Assembly: GCF_001597725.1 (NCBI RefSeq)
Contig: NZ_LUTR01000005.1
Location: 84,213-148,212 of the forward strand
Direction of reading: 5' to 3'
DNA: 64,000 nucleotides
DNA from: Neptuniibacter marinus
Lineage (GTDB): Bacteria; Pseudomonadota; Gammaproteobacteria; Pseudomonadales; Balneatricaceae
The notes below the pieces were generated by a model. The model was not told the DNA's origin. It did not search any database and saw only the letters and a program-made list of their open reading frames with translations. Position numbers and translations under genes: made by a program. Positions 48,501 to 58,510 of this stretch are shown in pieces (position 1 is the first letter of the stretch; every line of letters begins with the position of its first letter).

Positions 48501-48788
48501 CTACACAGGAACATCTTCACTAATTTGGTAATACCTTTCAACACCTTGAGTCACTTCCCCCCATATAGAGGATCGAACTCTGGCTTGGTGATGATCAAAA
48601 GCCATGCGGCTCACGAATTCTTCATAAACATTAAATTTATTTCTATTGACTAGATCAGGAGTCACCATAAAAACTAAACAACCGGATTCTTCTAAGGTCA
48701 GTTTTTCATGCTCTGGCAGCTCACGTTTAACTCTCTCAAGATCGGAGTCAGGCACAAGAATAAACCCTTGCAGTGTGATTTTAGGCAA
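48501..48788 (-). CDS. antibiotic-biosynthesis monooxygenase-fold protein
   Basis: The 95-residue protein has the dimeric alpha-beta barrel wording of the ABM family (LQGFILVPDSDLERVKRELPEHEKLTLEESGCLVFMV, VYEEFVSRMAFDHHQ). The start is TTG at 48788 with GAGGGG 5 bases upstream; no in-frame ATG lies before the conserved part. Family members are small oxygenases or quinol oxidases; the substrate is not clear. The 280-base gap to the next gene upstream has no recognised feature. Confidence 0.82.
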   Translation of the reverse strand: MPKITLQGFILVPDSDLERVKRELPEHEKLTLEESGCLVFMVTPDLVNRNKFNVYEEFVSRMAFDHHQARVRSSIWGEVTQGVERYYQISEDVPV

Positions 48789-49068
48789 AACGTCCCCTCT
48801 AAAACAGACAAGATCAGCTTAACAAACTGGACTATCATTAGCGTTAAAGCAACAAAATTCACAGAAAATAAACAAGCAGGAGAAAGGATTTTTAAGCTTA
48901 TGTTTGCAGATATATGCTGTGTAGGCATAAGATTTTCTAGGCAGAGCTTTACCTAAAATCCCGCTTTCAAGTTGCCTGCCACTTAAAAATGGACACTTAG
49001 TAACAGAGGATAAAATACGGTAATGTTGAGGATCAAGCAGAATCACTGCAAGCAAACCAAGTAAGGTT

Positions 49069-50076
49069 TTACTGAGTCGGAACTTGCACTACCTGCTTGC
49101 CAAAAACACAACCTTTTAGCTGCTGTTTTAAAGCTTGAGTAATTTCCTCAGCCTCAAACGAAACAGGAATAATGCTAGGCGCTTTAATACTGCCATCGTT
49201 AACACTATTCATTAACAAATTACCCATAAAGCTCATCTTTTGTTGAGCACATAAGCTTTCGGTTAACCAAGCGCCACTTAAAGAAACAATATTAATAACC
49301 GGGGCTTTATAGAATAACAATGAGGAGGGCAATTCAGGTAAACCATTTAAACAGGCAATTCTTCCGCAAAAACGTAATAGTTCTATATTACGAATGGTAT
49401 TTGCGCCACCCACAGTATCAACAACAGCGTCAAATTGACTATGCCCTAAGGCTAACTTAAATTTATCCAATAACTTTTTATCGTTATAATCAAAACACTT
49501 GTCGGCCCCTATTTTTTTTAAATAGGCGTGCGTATTCTTAGCCGATATTGTATAGACTGTAGCGCCCCGCTGCTTTGCAAATTGAATGGCATATTGACCA
49601 ACGGCACCTGCACCTGCATCAATGAGCAGATTTTCACCTTCTTGAATTTGCAATTTATCCAATGCAAAAAGTGCTGCCATACCAGCGCACGGTAAAGCTG
49701 CAGCTACTTGAGGCGCTAAGCCTTCAGGTAATTTAGATACTGCAAAATTAGGTACCGCAACGTAATAGGCTAACATTCCCTGCCGCTTAATATTGGAATG
49801 CCACATAACTTGGTCTCCAATCGTAGGGCTAACACCTACAGGGGCATCAACCACCGTACCTACAGCATCTAAACCTAATATGTGCGGGTATTCCCAATCA
49901 GGAAAACCATACTTTGCTAATTTTGCATCAATGGGATTAAGGCCAACATATTCAACACGAATCAGCAGTTCACTTTCTTTCCGCTGCGGTGTGGGCATCT
50001 CCTGCTTTACCAAAGAAAAGTCATCCCCGACTTCTCCCAAGGTGATTGCTTCCATCGTGCTGGCTATGTTAACCAC
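49069..50076 (-). CDS. zinc-free alcohol dehydrogenase/quinone oxidoreductase family
   Basis: The 335-residue medium-chain dehydrogenase has the GroES-like N-terminus (YVGLNPIDAKLAKYG, LGLDAVGTVV) and the NADPH fold with LLIDAGAGAVGQYAIQFAKQRGA. No catalytic zinc cysteine-histidine set is seen. The start is GTG at 50076 with AAAGG 8 bases upstream. The layout next to a MexEF-OprN-like pump recalls MexS of Pseudomonas, but the link is inference. Confidence 0.85.
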   Translation of the reverse strand: MVNIASTMEAITLGEVGDDFSLVKQEMPTPQRKESELLIRVEYVGLNPIDAKLAKYGFPDWEYPHILGLDAVGTVVDAPVGVSPTIGDQVMWHSNIKRQGMLAYYVAVPNFAVSKLPEGLAPQVAAALPCAGMAALFALDKLQIQEGENLLIDAGAGAVGQYAIQFAKQRGATVYTISAKNTHAYLKKIGADKCFDYNDKKLLDKFKLALGHSQFDAVVDTVGGANTIRNIELLRFCGRIACLNGLPELPSSLLFYKAPVINIVSLSGAWLTESLCAQQKMSFMGNLLMNSVNDGSIKAPSIIPVSFEAEEITQALKQQLKGCVFGKQVVQVPTQ

Positions 50077-50114
50077 AATTACTACCTTTTCTTTTTTCTT
50101 AATATAAACACCAA

Positions 50115-51518
50115 TTACAACACTAGTGTTCTACTCCAACCACCACTAAACGCTTTGTAAGTAGAGATTTTAGCGAGCATAAAGGCGATTTTTGCATCAA
50201 CCGCTGCTTGTTCAGCAACTAAGGCATCTTGACGAGCTGACAATAAATCTAGATAAGGCATCTGCCCCTCTTCATACATTGCCTTAGCTTGTTCATGCGC
50301 TATTTCAGCGTGATGTAGTCTTTTTTCTGCAAACTCATACAGATTTTTTGACTGCTTCATGCTAACCAACGCAGTTTGTGATTCAGCAATAACACTAACT
50401 ATCGTATTTTCATAATCAGAAAATGCGGCTTGGCTTAGTGAGCTTTGAGCTCTTGCCTGCGCCTTTAATGCGGGCCAGCTTAAGATTGACCAGCTTAGCT
50501 TAGGCGTCAGCGACCAAGCATCGTCATTACTCGATAATTGACCGCCAATAGGATTAATTAACCCCACAAAGCCCGAGATGGAAACATCAGGGTACAATGC
50601 CGCTTGCGCTGCGTCCGCCAGGGCACTTTGCTGAAGCAATTGATAACGGGCAATGCTAATCTCAGGACGTAGGCTCACCGCCTTCTCTGGCTGAGTTAAA
50701 GCTACCGGCTGGATTAGATTACTGTTAATTAGATCTGTTTCAAAACTCAACTGCACTTGTTCAGGCGTTTGTCCTAATAGAACCGCTAATGTTGCCTGAT
50801 TTTGATACAGTGCAGTTTCTATCTGTGGCAACAGTGTTTTTTGCTCATTTAACTGAGCATAAGTACGATTAATATCTAATTTAGAAGCGAAACCTTCATC
50901 AACTCGAGCCTGCAATACATCGATACTTTCCGTTAATGCAACAATCTGCTGATTAACAATCTGTAACTTTAGCTGATTACCTTGCCACTCAAAAAAGCTT
51001 CGGGTCACGCCACTAACGATCTCTGCCACTAACTGCGTTTTTTGCTCTTGTGCTTGATAGCTCTTTGCCTCAGCACCTTTAATCAAGGCGGAGATTCGCC
51101 CAAACAGATCAAGCTGCCAACTAAAATTAGCACCTAAACTGGCGTTACTTTCAATTACGCCCGCAGTTGATTCACGGTTAGCTAATGCGGTTACATCACC
51201 TTGCGGTAAATATTGAGCTTCTTCGTAACCAAGTTGTTCCATGGACGCTTTTAAGCGCTGTTGAGCCGCTTGTAAATTACGATTGGATTGCAGTGCTTGC
51301 TTAACAAAAGCATCTAATTGCTGGCTTTGGTAGGTTTCCCACCATTGATTATTCGCACCACTTTCACTCAATTCAGCGGCATAACTTTGAGCTGCAAAAA
51401 ATGCCTCTTTTTCTAAATTACTTTCTCCAAGGTTAGAGCTGCTTGCGCAGCCCGCCAAGGTGATAGCCACCGCTAATGTAGAAAGCTTAGCGGTTGATGT
51501 TAAGTTCAACTTAAACAT
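50115..51518 (-). CDS. RND efflux outer-membrane lipoprotein (NodT/OprN-like)
   Basis: The 467-residue TolC-type channel starts at the ATG 51518, with AAGGA upstream inside the RND gene's end. The lipobox is ITLAGC, followed by two OEP repeats (NRNLQAAQQRL, YLDLLSARQDALVAEQAAVDA). It overlaps the pump gene by 8 bases. It joins the MFP and RND subunits into a tripartite exporter. Confidence 0.9.
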   Translation of the reverse strand: MFKLNLTSTAKLSTLAVAITLAGCASSSNLGESNLEKEAFFAAQSYAAELSESGANNQWWETYQSQQLDAFVKQALQSNRNLQAAQQRLKASMEQLGYEEAQYLPQGDVTALANRESTAGVIESNASLGANFSWQLDLFGRISALIKGAEAKSYQAQEQKTQLVAEIVSGVTRSFFEWQGNQLKLQIVNQQIVALTESIDVLQARVDEGFASKLDINRTYAQLNEQKTLLPQIETALYQNQATLAVLLGQTPEQVQLSFETDLINSNLIQPVALTQPEKAVSLRPEISIARYQLLQQSALADAAQAALYPDVSISGFVGLINPIGGQLSSNDDAWSLTPKLSWSILSWPALKAQARAQSSLSQAAFSDYENTIVSVIAESQTALVSMKQSKNLYEFAEKRLHHAEIAHEQAKAMYEEGQMPYLDLLSARQDALVAEQAAVDAKIAFMLAKISTYKAFSGGWSRTLVL

Positions 51519-54500
51519 GCGCGTCTTCCTTCTTGTCACTAATCTCAGTCGCTGACTTTTTAGCAACTAAAGCATAAAAGACAGGCGTAAATAACAAGCC
51601 AAAGAACGTCACACCAATCATGCCGGAGAATACAGCAATACCCATAGCCTGACGCATCTCAGAACCCGCACCCGAAGCAAGTACCAGAGGAACAACACCC
51701 GCGGTAAAGGCTATGGAGGTCATTAATATCGGACGTAAACGCATACGGCCAGCATGAACAATAGCCTCTAAACGTGTTAATCCAGTTTCTTGCTCCTCCT
51801 TCGCAAACTCAACCATTAATATGGCATTTTTACAGGCCAAGGCCACGAGCACGATTAAAGCGATTTGGGTGAAAATATTGTTATCACCACCAATTAACCA
51901 GACCCCACACAGAGCGGAGAATATAGTCATCGGCACAATCAAAATAATGGCCAATGGTAAACGTAGGCTTTCATACTGTGCAGCCAATACCATAAATACT
52001 AGTAATACAACTAATGGGAAAATGTACACCATCGTATTACCCGCCAAAATTTGCTGATAAGTTACTTCCGTCCATTCATAAGCAATACCTTCGGGTAAGT
52101 GCTCTGCCAAAACCTCTTCAATTGCTTGTTGAGCTTGATCTGAACTGAACCCCATTGCAGGACTGCCGTTTAATTCTGCACTTGGGTAACCGTTATAATG
52201 CATTACACGATCAGGGCCCGTTGTTGGTATAGCACTCAGTACCGCACCTAGAGGTACCATCGCCCCTTGGTTATTACGGACTTTTAAATTCAATATCTGT
52301 TTAGCATCTAATCTAAAGTCTGCATCGGCTTGAGCATTAACTTGATAAGTTCGGCCAAACATATTGAAATCGTTCACATACAATGAACCAAGGTATATTT
52401 GTAATGCGTTAAACACTTCTTCTAACGCGATACCCTGCAACATTGCTTGTTCACGGTCTATTTCTATGTCCATCTGTGGTACTTGGATACGGAAACTTGA
52501 ATACAGACCCATCAGTTCAGGACGCTGTCGTGCTTCATTAATAACCGTTTGCAAGGAGTTAAAGAGGGCTTCAAAACCTTGGTTTGAACGATCCTCAATC
52601 TGCAGTTTAAAGCCGCCTGTGGTACCTAAACCCAAAATTGGTGGTGGCGGAAACACAGCTACAAACGCTTCATCAATCACGGAGAACCGTTTATTCAACT
52701 CCCCTGCTATAGCTGCAGCTGACAATCCCGGCCCTTGACGCTCAGAGAAGTCCTTAAGGGGTGTAAATACAACAGCACTATTAGGACTGTTAGTAAAACC
52801 ATTGACCGATAAACCAGGGAAAGCAACAATGTTTGCAACACCCGGAACCTCTTTAGCAATGGCCGACATCTCTTTAACTACAGCTTCGGTTCTATCTAAG
52901 CTTGATGCATCCGGTAGCTGGGCAATAGAGACTAAGTACTGCTTATCTTGCGCCGGAATAAAGCCACCCGGTACGGTATTGAATAAACCAACAGTAGAGC
53001 CTAATAAAGCAATATAGATGATGCCAACAATAACGCTAAAACGAATAAGCTTCTTAATTGACGTTTGGTAAGCCAATGAGCCTTTTTCAAATAGACGGTT
53101 GAAAGGTCGGAATATAAAGCGTCCAAAAATAGCGTTTAGGATTCGCGTTAACAGATCAGGCTTTGCTCCATGCGGTTTTAATAGCAACGCAGAAAGTGCT
53201 GGGGATAATGTTAACGAGTTAAACGCTGAAATCACGGTCGAAATAGTGATCGTTAGCGCGAACTGTTTATAAAACTGCCCTGTCAGACCGGTAATAAAAG
53301 CCGTTGGGATAAATACCGCTAATAACACTAAGGCGATTGCGATAATTGGTCCGGTTACTTCGCTCATTGCAACGCGAGATGCTTCGACAGGCGATAAGCC
53401 TTTCTCAATATTACGTTCAACGTTTTCAACTACAACAATGGCGTCGTCAACCACAATACCTATGGCCAATACGAGACCAAATAAAGATAAGGTATTGATA
53501 CTCACGCCCAGCCACTGCATTACCGCAAAGGTACCTATCAACGAAACAGGAACTGCGATTAATGGAATAATCGATGCGCGCCATGTTTGTAAAAACACGA
53601 TAACCACAATAACAACCAATGCAATGGCTTCTAATAAAGTGGTAATAACCGCTTCGATAGATCCACGAACGAAGACTGTTGGATCATATACAATGTCATA
53701 ATTAACACCTGCAGGAAAATCTTCTGCAAGCGTTTTCATGGTTTCACGTACTTCATCCGACAGTTCAATCGCATTCGAGCCAGGTCGTTGGAAAATAGGC
53801 ATCGCAACTGCTGGCTGACCATTTAACAAAGAGCGCAGCGCATAAGTGTCTTGGCCAACTTCGACTCGGGCAATATCTTTCAGACGAGTAATAGCCCCCT
53901 CATCATCGACCTTAATGATAATGTCTTCAAATTCTTCGATACTGGTTAAGCGGCCTTTAACATTTAACAACACTTGGAACTGTGCATCATTAGGCGCAGG
54001 CTGAGCCCCCAAAGAACCAGCAGCAACCTGTTGGTTTTGCTCACTTAATGAGTTAACAACATCACCTGCGGTAAGCTGGCGTGAAGCTAAGGCATCTGGA
54101 TTTAACCAAACGCGCATTGAATATTTACCACCACCGAATACACGCACTTCACCAACACCACCAATACGTGCAATTTGATCCTTCACGTACAAGTCAGCGT
54201 AGTTCGATAAATAATCGGTTTCGCGACTTTTTTCCTTCGAATATAGGTGTACAACCATGGTTAAATTCGGAGAGGCTTTCTTGGCAACAACACCTAAACG
54301 CTGTACTTCTTGTGGTAACCGGGGTAACGCGCTGTTAACACGGTTTTGCACACGTACTTGAGCACGATCCAGATCGGTTCCTAAGGCAAAAGTAACTGTT
54401 AGCGTCATGCGACCGTCGCTAGTTGCTTGTGAAAACATATACAACATGCTTTCTACGCCGTTAATCTCCTGTTCTAATGGCGTTGCAACGGTTTCTGCAA

Positions 54501-54675
54501 TAACTTTAGGGTTAGCACCAGGGTAATTAGCCGTAACGACAACCGTCGGTGGTACCACTTCTGGGTATTCACTGATCGGTAATTGAAACAGTGATATAGC
54601 ACCACCGATTAAAATAACCAATGATAATACAGCCGCAAATATTGGCCGTTTTATAAAAAAGTGTGAAAAGTTCAT
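51511..54675 (-). CDS. RND efflux transporter, MexF-like (HAE1 family)
   Basis: The 1054-residue pump has the RND plan of twelve helices and two large periplasmic loops. The start MNFSHFFIKRPIFAAVLSL, PISEYPEVVPPTVVVTANYPGANPKV and the proton-relay aspartates in GIVVDDAIVVVEN are close to Pseudomonas MexF. It probably exports hydrophobic drugs or metabolites. The substrate profile cannot be read from sequence. The operon order is MFP-RND-OMF. Confidence 0.94.
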   Translation of the reverse strand: MNFSHFFIKRPIFAAVLSLVILIGGAISLFQLPISEYPEVVPPTVVVTANYPGANPKVIAETVATPLEQEINGVESMLYMFSQATSDGRMTLTVTFALGTDLDRAQVRVQNRVNSALPRLPQEVQRLGVVAKKASPNLTMVVHLYSKEKSRETDYLSNYADLYVKDQIARIGGVGEVRVFGGGKYSMRVWLNPDALASRQLTAGDVVNSLSEQNQQVAAGSLGAQPAPNDAQFQVLLNVKGRLTSIEEFEDIIIKVDDEGAITRLKDIARVEVGQDTYALRSLLNGQPAVAMPIFQRPGSNAIELSDEVRETMKTLAEDFPAGVNYDIVYDPTVFVRGSIEAVITTLLEAIALVVIVVIVFLQTWRASIIPLIAVPVSLIGTFAVMQWLGVSINTLSLFGLVLAIGIVVDDAIVVVENVERNIEKGLSPVEASRVAMSEVTGPIIAIALVLLAVFIPTAFITGLTGQFYKQFALTITISTVISAFNSLTLSPALSALLLKPHGAKPDLLTRILNAIFGRFIFRPFNRLFEKGSLAYQTSIKKLIRFSVIVGIIYIALLGSTVGLFNTVPGGFIPAQDKQYLVSIAQLPDASSLDRTEAVVKEMSAIAKEVPGVANIVAFPGLSVNGFTNSPNSAVVFTPLKDFSERQGPGLSAAAIAGELNKRFSVIDEAFVAVFPPPPILGLGTTGGFKLQIEDRSNQGFEALFNSLQTVINEARQRPELMGLYSSFRIQVPQMDIEIDREQAMLQGIALEEVFNALQIYLGSLYVNDFNMFGRTYQVNAQADADFRLDAKQILNLKVRNNQGAMVPLGAVLSAIPTTGPDRVMHYNGYPSAELNGSPAMGFSSDQAQQAIEEVLAEHLPEGIAYEWTEVTYQQILAGNTMVYIFPLVVLLVFMVLAAQYESLRLPLAIILIVPMTIFSALCGVWLIGGDNNIFTQIALIVLVALACKNAILMVEFAKEEQETGLTRLEAIVHAGRMRLRPILMTSIAFTAGVVPLVLASGAGSEMRQAMGIAVFSGMIGVTFFGLLFTPVFYALVAKKSATEISDKKEDAHV

Positions 54676-54688
54676 GGGCCGCTTCTTA

Positions 54689-55870
54689 TTACTTAGCAGT
54701 TAATAAAGGTTGGTTTAGTGGTGCAATTAGCGTTAACCCAACAGTGTCAGCATTTAATTGGGTTTTACGTGGCTCAATTGGCATACCTGGACCCACTTTA
54801 GCTGGCCCATTAACCGCAATAATATCCTTAGCCTCTAAACCGGAAGTGATAGCACGAAATTCACCATAACGGTCACCCACACTAATCGGACGGTATTGCA
54901 GTGTATTTTTGTCATCAACAATCAATACAAAACGATTTTTGAGGTCTGTGCCTATCGCTTTTTCAGGAATCAGTACTTGTTGTGTTGCGTCTTGGCTCGC
55001 TAAACGTATACGAGCAAATGCACCACTACGCAGCTTATTATCTTCATCAATAAAAGTGGCACGTACACGTAATGTACCTGTCGACGTATTAATCTGATTA
55101 TCAATAAAATCTACATGGCCGTTGTATGCATATTTATCGCTACCGAGTAGCTGCATCACAACCGGTAAATTGTCACTGGCTTTAGCTCCTTCGAAATGGC
55201 TATTCCAAGTACGCTCATCAATATCAAAATACGCATACATCTTCTGATCAGACACAATGCTTGTTAGCGTGCTTTGATTAGCATTCACCGTGTTACCACG
55301 GGTAATCTCAGCACGAGAGATAATGCCATCAATAGGTGCAGTGATCTTTGTAAACTCTAAATCCAGCTGAGCGGCTTGAAGCTGCGCTCTTAAAGCAGAA
55401 ATTTGCGCTTGAGCTTTTTTAGCAGCAGTAGCTCTAGACTCCGCCTCTTCAGAAGAGATTGCATCACGTTTACGTAAGCGTGTAGCCCTTGCAGCTTCAC
55501 TTTTAGCTTGTTGATATTCTGCTACCGCGCTAACTACTTGAGCATTTAAGCTTGCAACCTGTGCTTCAAATGGACGTGGATCAAGACTAAATAATAGATC
55601 CCCCTGTTTTACCTGCTGACCTTCAACAAAATCAATGGTATTCACAACACCAGACACACGTGGTTTTAAAGCAACCTGCTGAGGTGCCTCTAAACGTGTT
55701 GTGTAGGTAAACCAAGTTTGTACTGGCTTATAAATAACTTGCGCTACATCAATCTGCGTCAATGGCATTTGTGCAGGGGCTTTTGCTTGTTCCGCCGGCT
55801 CACTACAAGCGACGAGTGCAGTAAGTAAAACACTTATAGCCACTACTTTTTTAGGTTTACTGAATGACAT
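54689..55870 (-). CDS. RND efflux periplasmic adaptor (MexE-like)
   Basis: The 393-residue membrane fusion protein has a lipoprotein-type signal (LVACSEP, Cys near 22), a hairpin of coiled coil around residues 100-165 and lipoyl/beta-barrel parts (GVVNTIDFVEGQQVKQGDLLF, ITAPIDGIISRAEITRGNTV). It is the first gene of the pump operon and lies 13 bases before the RND gene. The upstream 122-base region is shared with a divergent LysR. Confidence 0.92.
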   Translation of the reverse strand: MSFSKPKKVVAISVLLTALVACSEPAEQAKAPAQMPLTQIDVAQVIYKPVQTWFTYTTRLEAPQQVALKPRVSGVVNTIDFVEGQQVKQGDLLFSLDPRPFEAQVASLNAQVVSAVAEYQQAKSEAARATRLRKRDAISSEEAESRATAAKKAQAQISALRAQLQAAQLDLEFTKITAPIDGIISRAEITRGNTVNANQSTLTSIVSDQKMYAYFDIDERTWNSHFEGAKASDNLPVVMQLLGSDKYAYNGHVDFIDNQINTSTGTLRVRATFIDEDNKLRSGAFARIRLASQDATQQVLIPEKAIGTDLKNRFVLIVDDKNTLQYRPISVGDRYGEFRAITSGLEAKDIIAVNGPAKVGPGMPIEPRKTQLNADTVGLTLIAPLNQPLLTAK

Positions 55871-55929
55871 AGCCTATCCCTCTAAATTTAATTGCAATCA
55901 TCATAAAGGTTATGAGTGTGTTAAAATAG

Positions 55930-55949
55930 AATCAATTTATCATTTGATT
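55930..55949. promoter_or_regulatory. candidate operator in the MFP-LysR divergent region
   Basis: AATCAA (55930-55935) and TTGATT (55944-55949) form an inverted repeat around 8 bases. GTGC and GCAC flank a centre just beyond (55951-55965). LysR-type sites often have this form. The match is by eye. Confidence 0.35.
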
Positions 55950-55992
55950 AGTGCAAAAATGGCACCAATAGCTTTTTAAACAGGGTAGTTTC

Positions 55993-56934
55993 ATGGATAC
56001 AACGAGCCGCTTACTGATGTTTTTAGATGTTGTTGAACTTGGTAACTTCGCAAAAGTTGCTGAATCTAACCGTATAGATCGTTCAGTTGTTTCCAAACAG
56101 ATGAATAAACTAGAGGAAGAGTTAGGCGTACGCTTACTCAACCGTTCGACCCGTACGATATCCCTAACAGCCGCTGGCGCTGAGATGGTCAAAAAAGCCA
56201 CCGAAATGCGCTTTTTACTAAGTGAAACCATACAAATTGCCGAAAACTATCACACCGAACCCCGCGGCCTCTTAAAAATAACCAGCTCCGCTATTATTGG
56301 GCGACGCTATTTACTCCCTGTAATAAACGATTTTCAAAAGCGCTTCCCGCAGGTAGAAGTCGAATTAAACTTAGACGATCGTATGGTCGATGTAGTTGGC
56401 GAAGGTTATGATCTTGCTTTTCGCATTGGCCAACCTAAAGTCTCAAATTTAATTTCACGTCCACTGGCTCGAAACCGCCTAGTCATTTTAGCCACGCCGG
56501 AATTCCTACAAACGTATGGAGAACCCGCAACACTTGAAGAACTCGCAAAATTACCTGCGGCAAGTTATGCCAGCAAGACCTTACGTATAGATGAGGTCAG
56601 TTACATCAATGACCAAGGTGTAGAAGTTGCTGTACCCATCCGCAGTACGTTCAGGTCCAATGACGGGGATTCGATTCGTTTAAAAGCCTTATCCGGAAGC
56701 ACCTACTTTGTTTCACCTGCATTTCTGGTCTCTGATGAAATAAAAAAAGGCTTATTAACACCAATTTTGACCCATATTAAATTGCCTGAATTTAATCACC
56801 TTTATGCCATCTATCCACACCGAGAACTCCCCGTACGTACACAACTTTTCTTTGATGCCGTACGAGAATTCATAGGAAAAGGCAAACCCATTTGGGAAAA
56901 CAACATTCCAGGTTTTGATGACATGTACCAATAA
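55993..56934 (+). CDS. LysR family regulator of the RND pump
   Basis: The 313-residue regulator has the winged helix at about 1-60 (LLMFLDVVELGNFAKVAESNRIDRSVVSKQMNKLEEELG) and a ligand-binding domain from about 90 (GLLKITSSAIIGRRYLLPV). It diverges from the pump operon, as MexT does for mexEF-oprN. It belongs to the LysR branch of YafC/DmlR-like proteins rather than being an obvious MexT. A target role is inferred from position. Confidence 0.88.
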   Translation: MDTTSRLLMFLDVVELGNFAKVAESNRIDRSVVSKQMNKLEEELGVRLLNRSTRTISLTAAGAEMVKKATEMRFLLSETIQIAENYHTEPRGLLKITSSAIIGRRYLLPVINDFQKRFPQVEVELNLDDRMVDVVGEGYDLAFRIGQPKVSNLISRPLARNRLVILATPEFLQTYGEPATLEELAKLPAASYASKTLRIDEVSYINDQGVEVAVPIRSTFRSNDGDSIRLKALSGSTYFVSPAFLVSDEIKKGLLTPILTHIKLPEFNHLYAIYPHRELPVRTQLFFDAVREFIGKGKPIWENNIPGFDDMYQ

Positions 56935-57000
56935 CACTTACCTATCCCTAACCCCCTTCCCCACAAATGTGAGTCTGCAAACGGCTTATCCATGTTAAGC

Positions 57001-57036
57001 ACAAAACCTACCGCTGCAATTAGGGTCAGGTTTTGT
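57001..57036. terminator. stem-loop between LysR and methyltransferase genes
   Basis: ACAAAACCT (57001-57009) pairs with AGGTTTTGT (57028-57036) with an 18-base loop, in the gap between convergent genes. The pairing is low in GC and no pure T-run follows, so confidence is modest. Confidence 0.45.
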
Positions 57037-57062
57037 CTATATAGTTTTAGCGGATGAACCGC

Positions 57063-58082
57063 TTAGTTAGCGATTTGGATCTCTAATACCGACAACGGCG
57101 TGGGTGTTTCAATCACTGACGTTATTTTGAGCCCCGTTTTTTTACAAAGCTTGTCAAATTCAACCAGATCTCGCTCTTGCCCACCCCATGTCATAAGAAA
57201 CGCTTCAATCTCTTTTGAGAAATGCGGGACATTCCCCTCAGGTACAATCGCATCGATCACATAGAGTTTACTCTCAGGCATCATGGCAGCTTTAACGGTT
57301 TTCAGTATTTTACAGCAATCCTCATCACTCCAGTCATGTAGGATTCTTTTTAGGAAATAAGCATCTGCGCCGGCCGGAACCTTTTCAAAAAAACTGCCGC
57401 CACTTTTATCAAAGCGTAAGTTAAGTACCGAGTTTTCCTCGATATGCGTGGCCTGTTCAATAATAAGAGGCTGATCAAAAAGCATCCCATTGAGCTGAGT
57501 ATGTTGTGCAAGAATTTCCTTCAAGAAGCCACCTTGGCCACCACCCACATCAACCACAGAGTGCAGATGACCCACAGGGCAGCATTCTGCAATAACCGGA
57601 TTTTCTAACTCGGCATAGTTATGCATCGCTCGCGCAAATTGATCATTTTCTTCAGCTTCATCATCAAGATGCTCAAATACACCTTTACCAAAAAGATCGG
57701 TATAACTATCTTCGCCCGTACGCACACTATGTTCTAAGTGACCGTATGCCTCCCACATGGATTTTGTAACCATATGCGCAGCATTACGTACAGAGAAATT
57801 GCCTTCAGTGCTAGTGCTAATCGCGTCGGAAAAGGCCGTGGTAGTAAAAACAAACTTATCGGTTTCTTGAAAGATTTCATAGGATGCAAGTAGGCGCATC
57901 AAGCGATAAAGGCGGTCTTCATTGATCGAGAGTTTTTCAGCCACCGTTTTAACATGCACACCCTGCTGATCTACATGGTCAGCAATACCTAATTTGGCTG
58001 CCACATGAATAGCTCTAGAGATAACAAATCCCCAGTAAAGCTCATTGATACGCTGAATAGGATTGATTTCAGATAATGACAT
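57063..58082 (-). CDS. class I SAM-dependent O-methyltransferase-like protein
   Basis: The 339-residue protein has an N-terminal winged-helix dimerisation domain (about 15-105) and a SAM-binding domain with VVDVGGGQGGFLKEIL near 168-183. It also has the LKRILHDWSDEDCCKIL stretch typical of the acetylserotonin/hydroxyneurosporene methyltransferase group. The substrate is unknown. A perfect 6-bp hairpin lies 10 bases before its start (58092-58109). Confidence 0.85.
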   Translation of the reverse strand: MSLSEINPIQRINELYWGFVISRAIHVAAKLGIADHVDQQGVHVKTVAEKLSINEDRLYRLMRLLASYEIFQETDKFVFTTTAFSDAISTSTEGNFSVRNAAHMVTKSMWEAYGHLEHSVRTGEDSYTDLFGKGVFEHLDDEAEENDQFARAMHNYAELENPVIAECCPVGHLHSVVDVGGGQGGFLKEILAQHTQLNGMLFDQPLIIEQATHIEENSVLNLRFDKSGGSFFEKVPAGADAYFLKRILHDWSDEDCCKILKTVKAAMMPESKLYVIDAIVPEGNVPHFSKEIEAFLMTWGGQERDLVEFDKLCKKTGLKITSVIETPTPLSVLEIQIAN

Positions 58083-58510
58083 AGAATACTTTACGCCACC
58101 GTCGGCGTATTCCTTTACTTATTATTGTTAAACAAGATCAAAAGCAAACTATATGCCATAGACATAATGCATTGTTTATAAAAGGAATTACAAATGAGTC
58201 TAGCTGCATACAAACCTATATGCTCCACATTTAGCGACAGTCTGTTGCACCTAGCTTTACCGCTACCCAAGTACTCCGATGCACATTTTTGTGACAAATA
58301 AGCACAACAGTAGTGCAAAGAGACTTACCTACAAGTCATCTGATATGACTTCTCATACCATTACGCCACCTATTTGAGTTATAACCGCCCACTAGATAGA
58401 CATAATATGGCGATAATAAGTTAATTTTATTCCTGATATGAATTTTATATTCATGTGGAACAAGATTTGCTTATGAATATTGCTTACTGGGCACCCTATT
58501 GGAATGAGTC
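58083..58510. other. intergenic region with leader hairpin, no gene
   Basis: This 428-base divergent gap holds a TACGCC/GGCGTA hairpin at 58092-58109, just ahead of the methyltransferase start on the minus strand. I saw no supported gene in it. Promoters for both flanking genes should be here, but no convincing boxes stood out. Confidence 0.4.

Noticed and set aside
48763..48816. ECF-like promoter (TGATCT then CGTTT) upstream of the monooxygenase-fold gene
   Set aside because: Spacing is 18 rather than 16, the -10 deviates from CGTAA, and it overlaps the ribosome site.
48819..49055. Minus-strand frame of 78 codons with several cysteines, in the gap before the oxidoreductase
   Set aside because: No recognisable domain, odd residue mix at the C-terminus and no clear ribosome site; it looks like chance in a gene-free gap.
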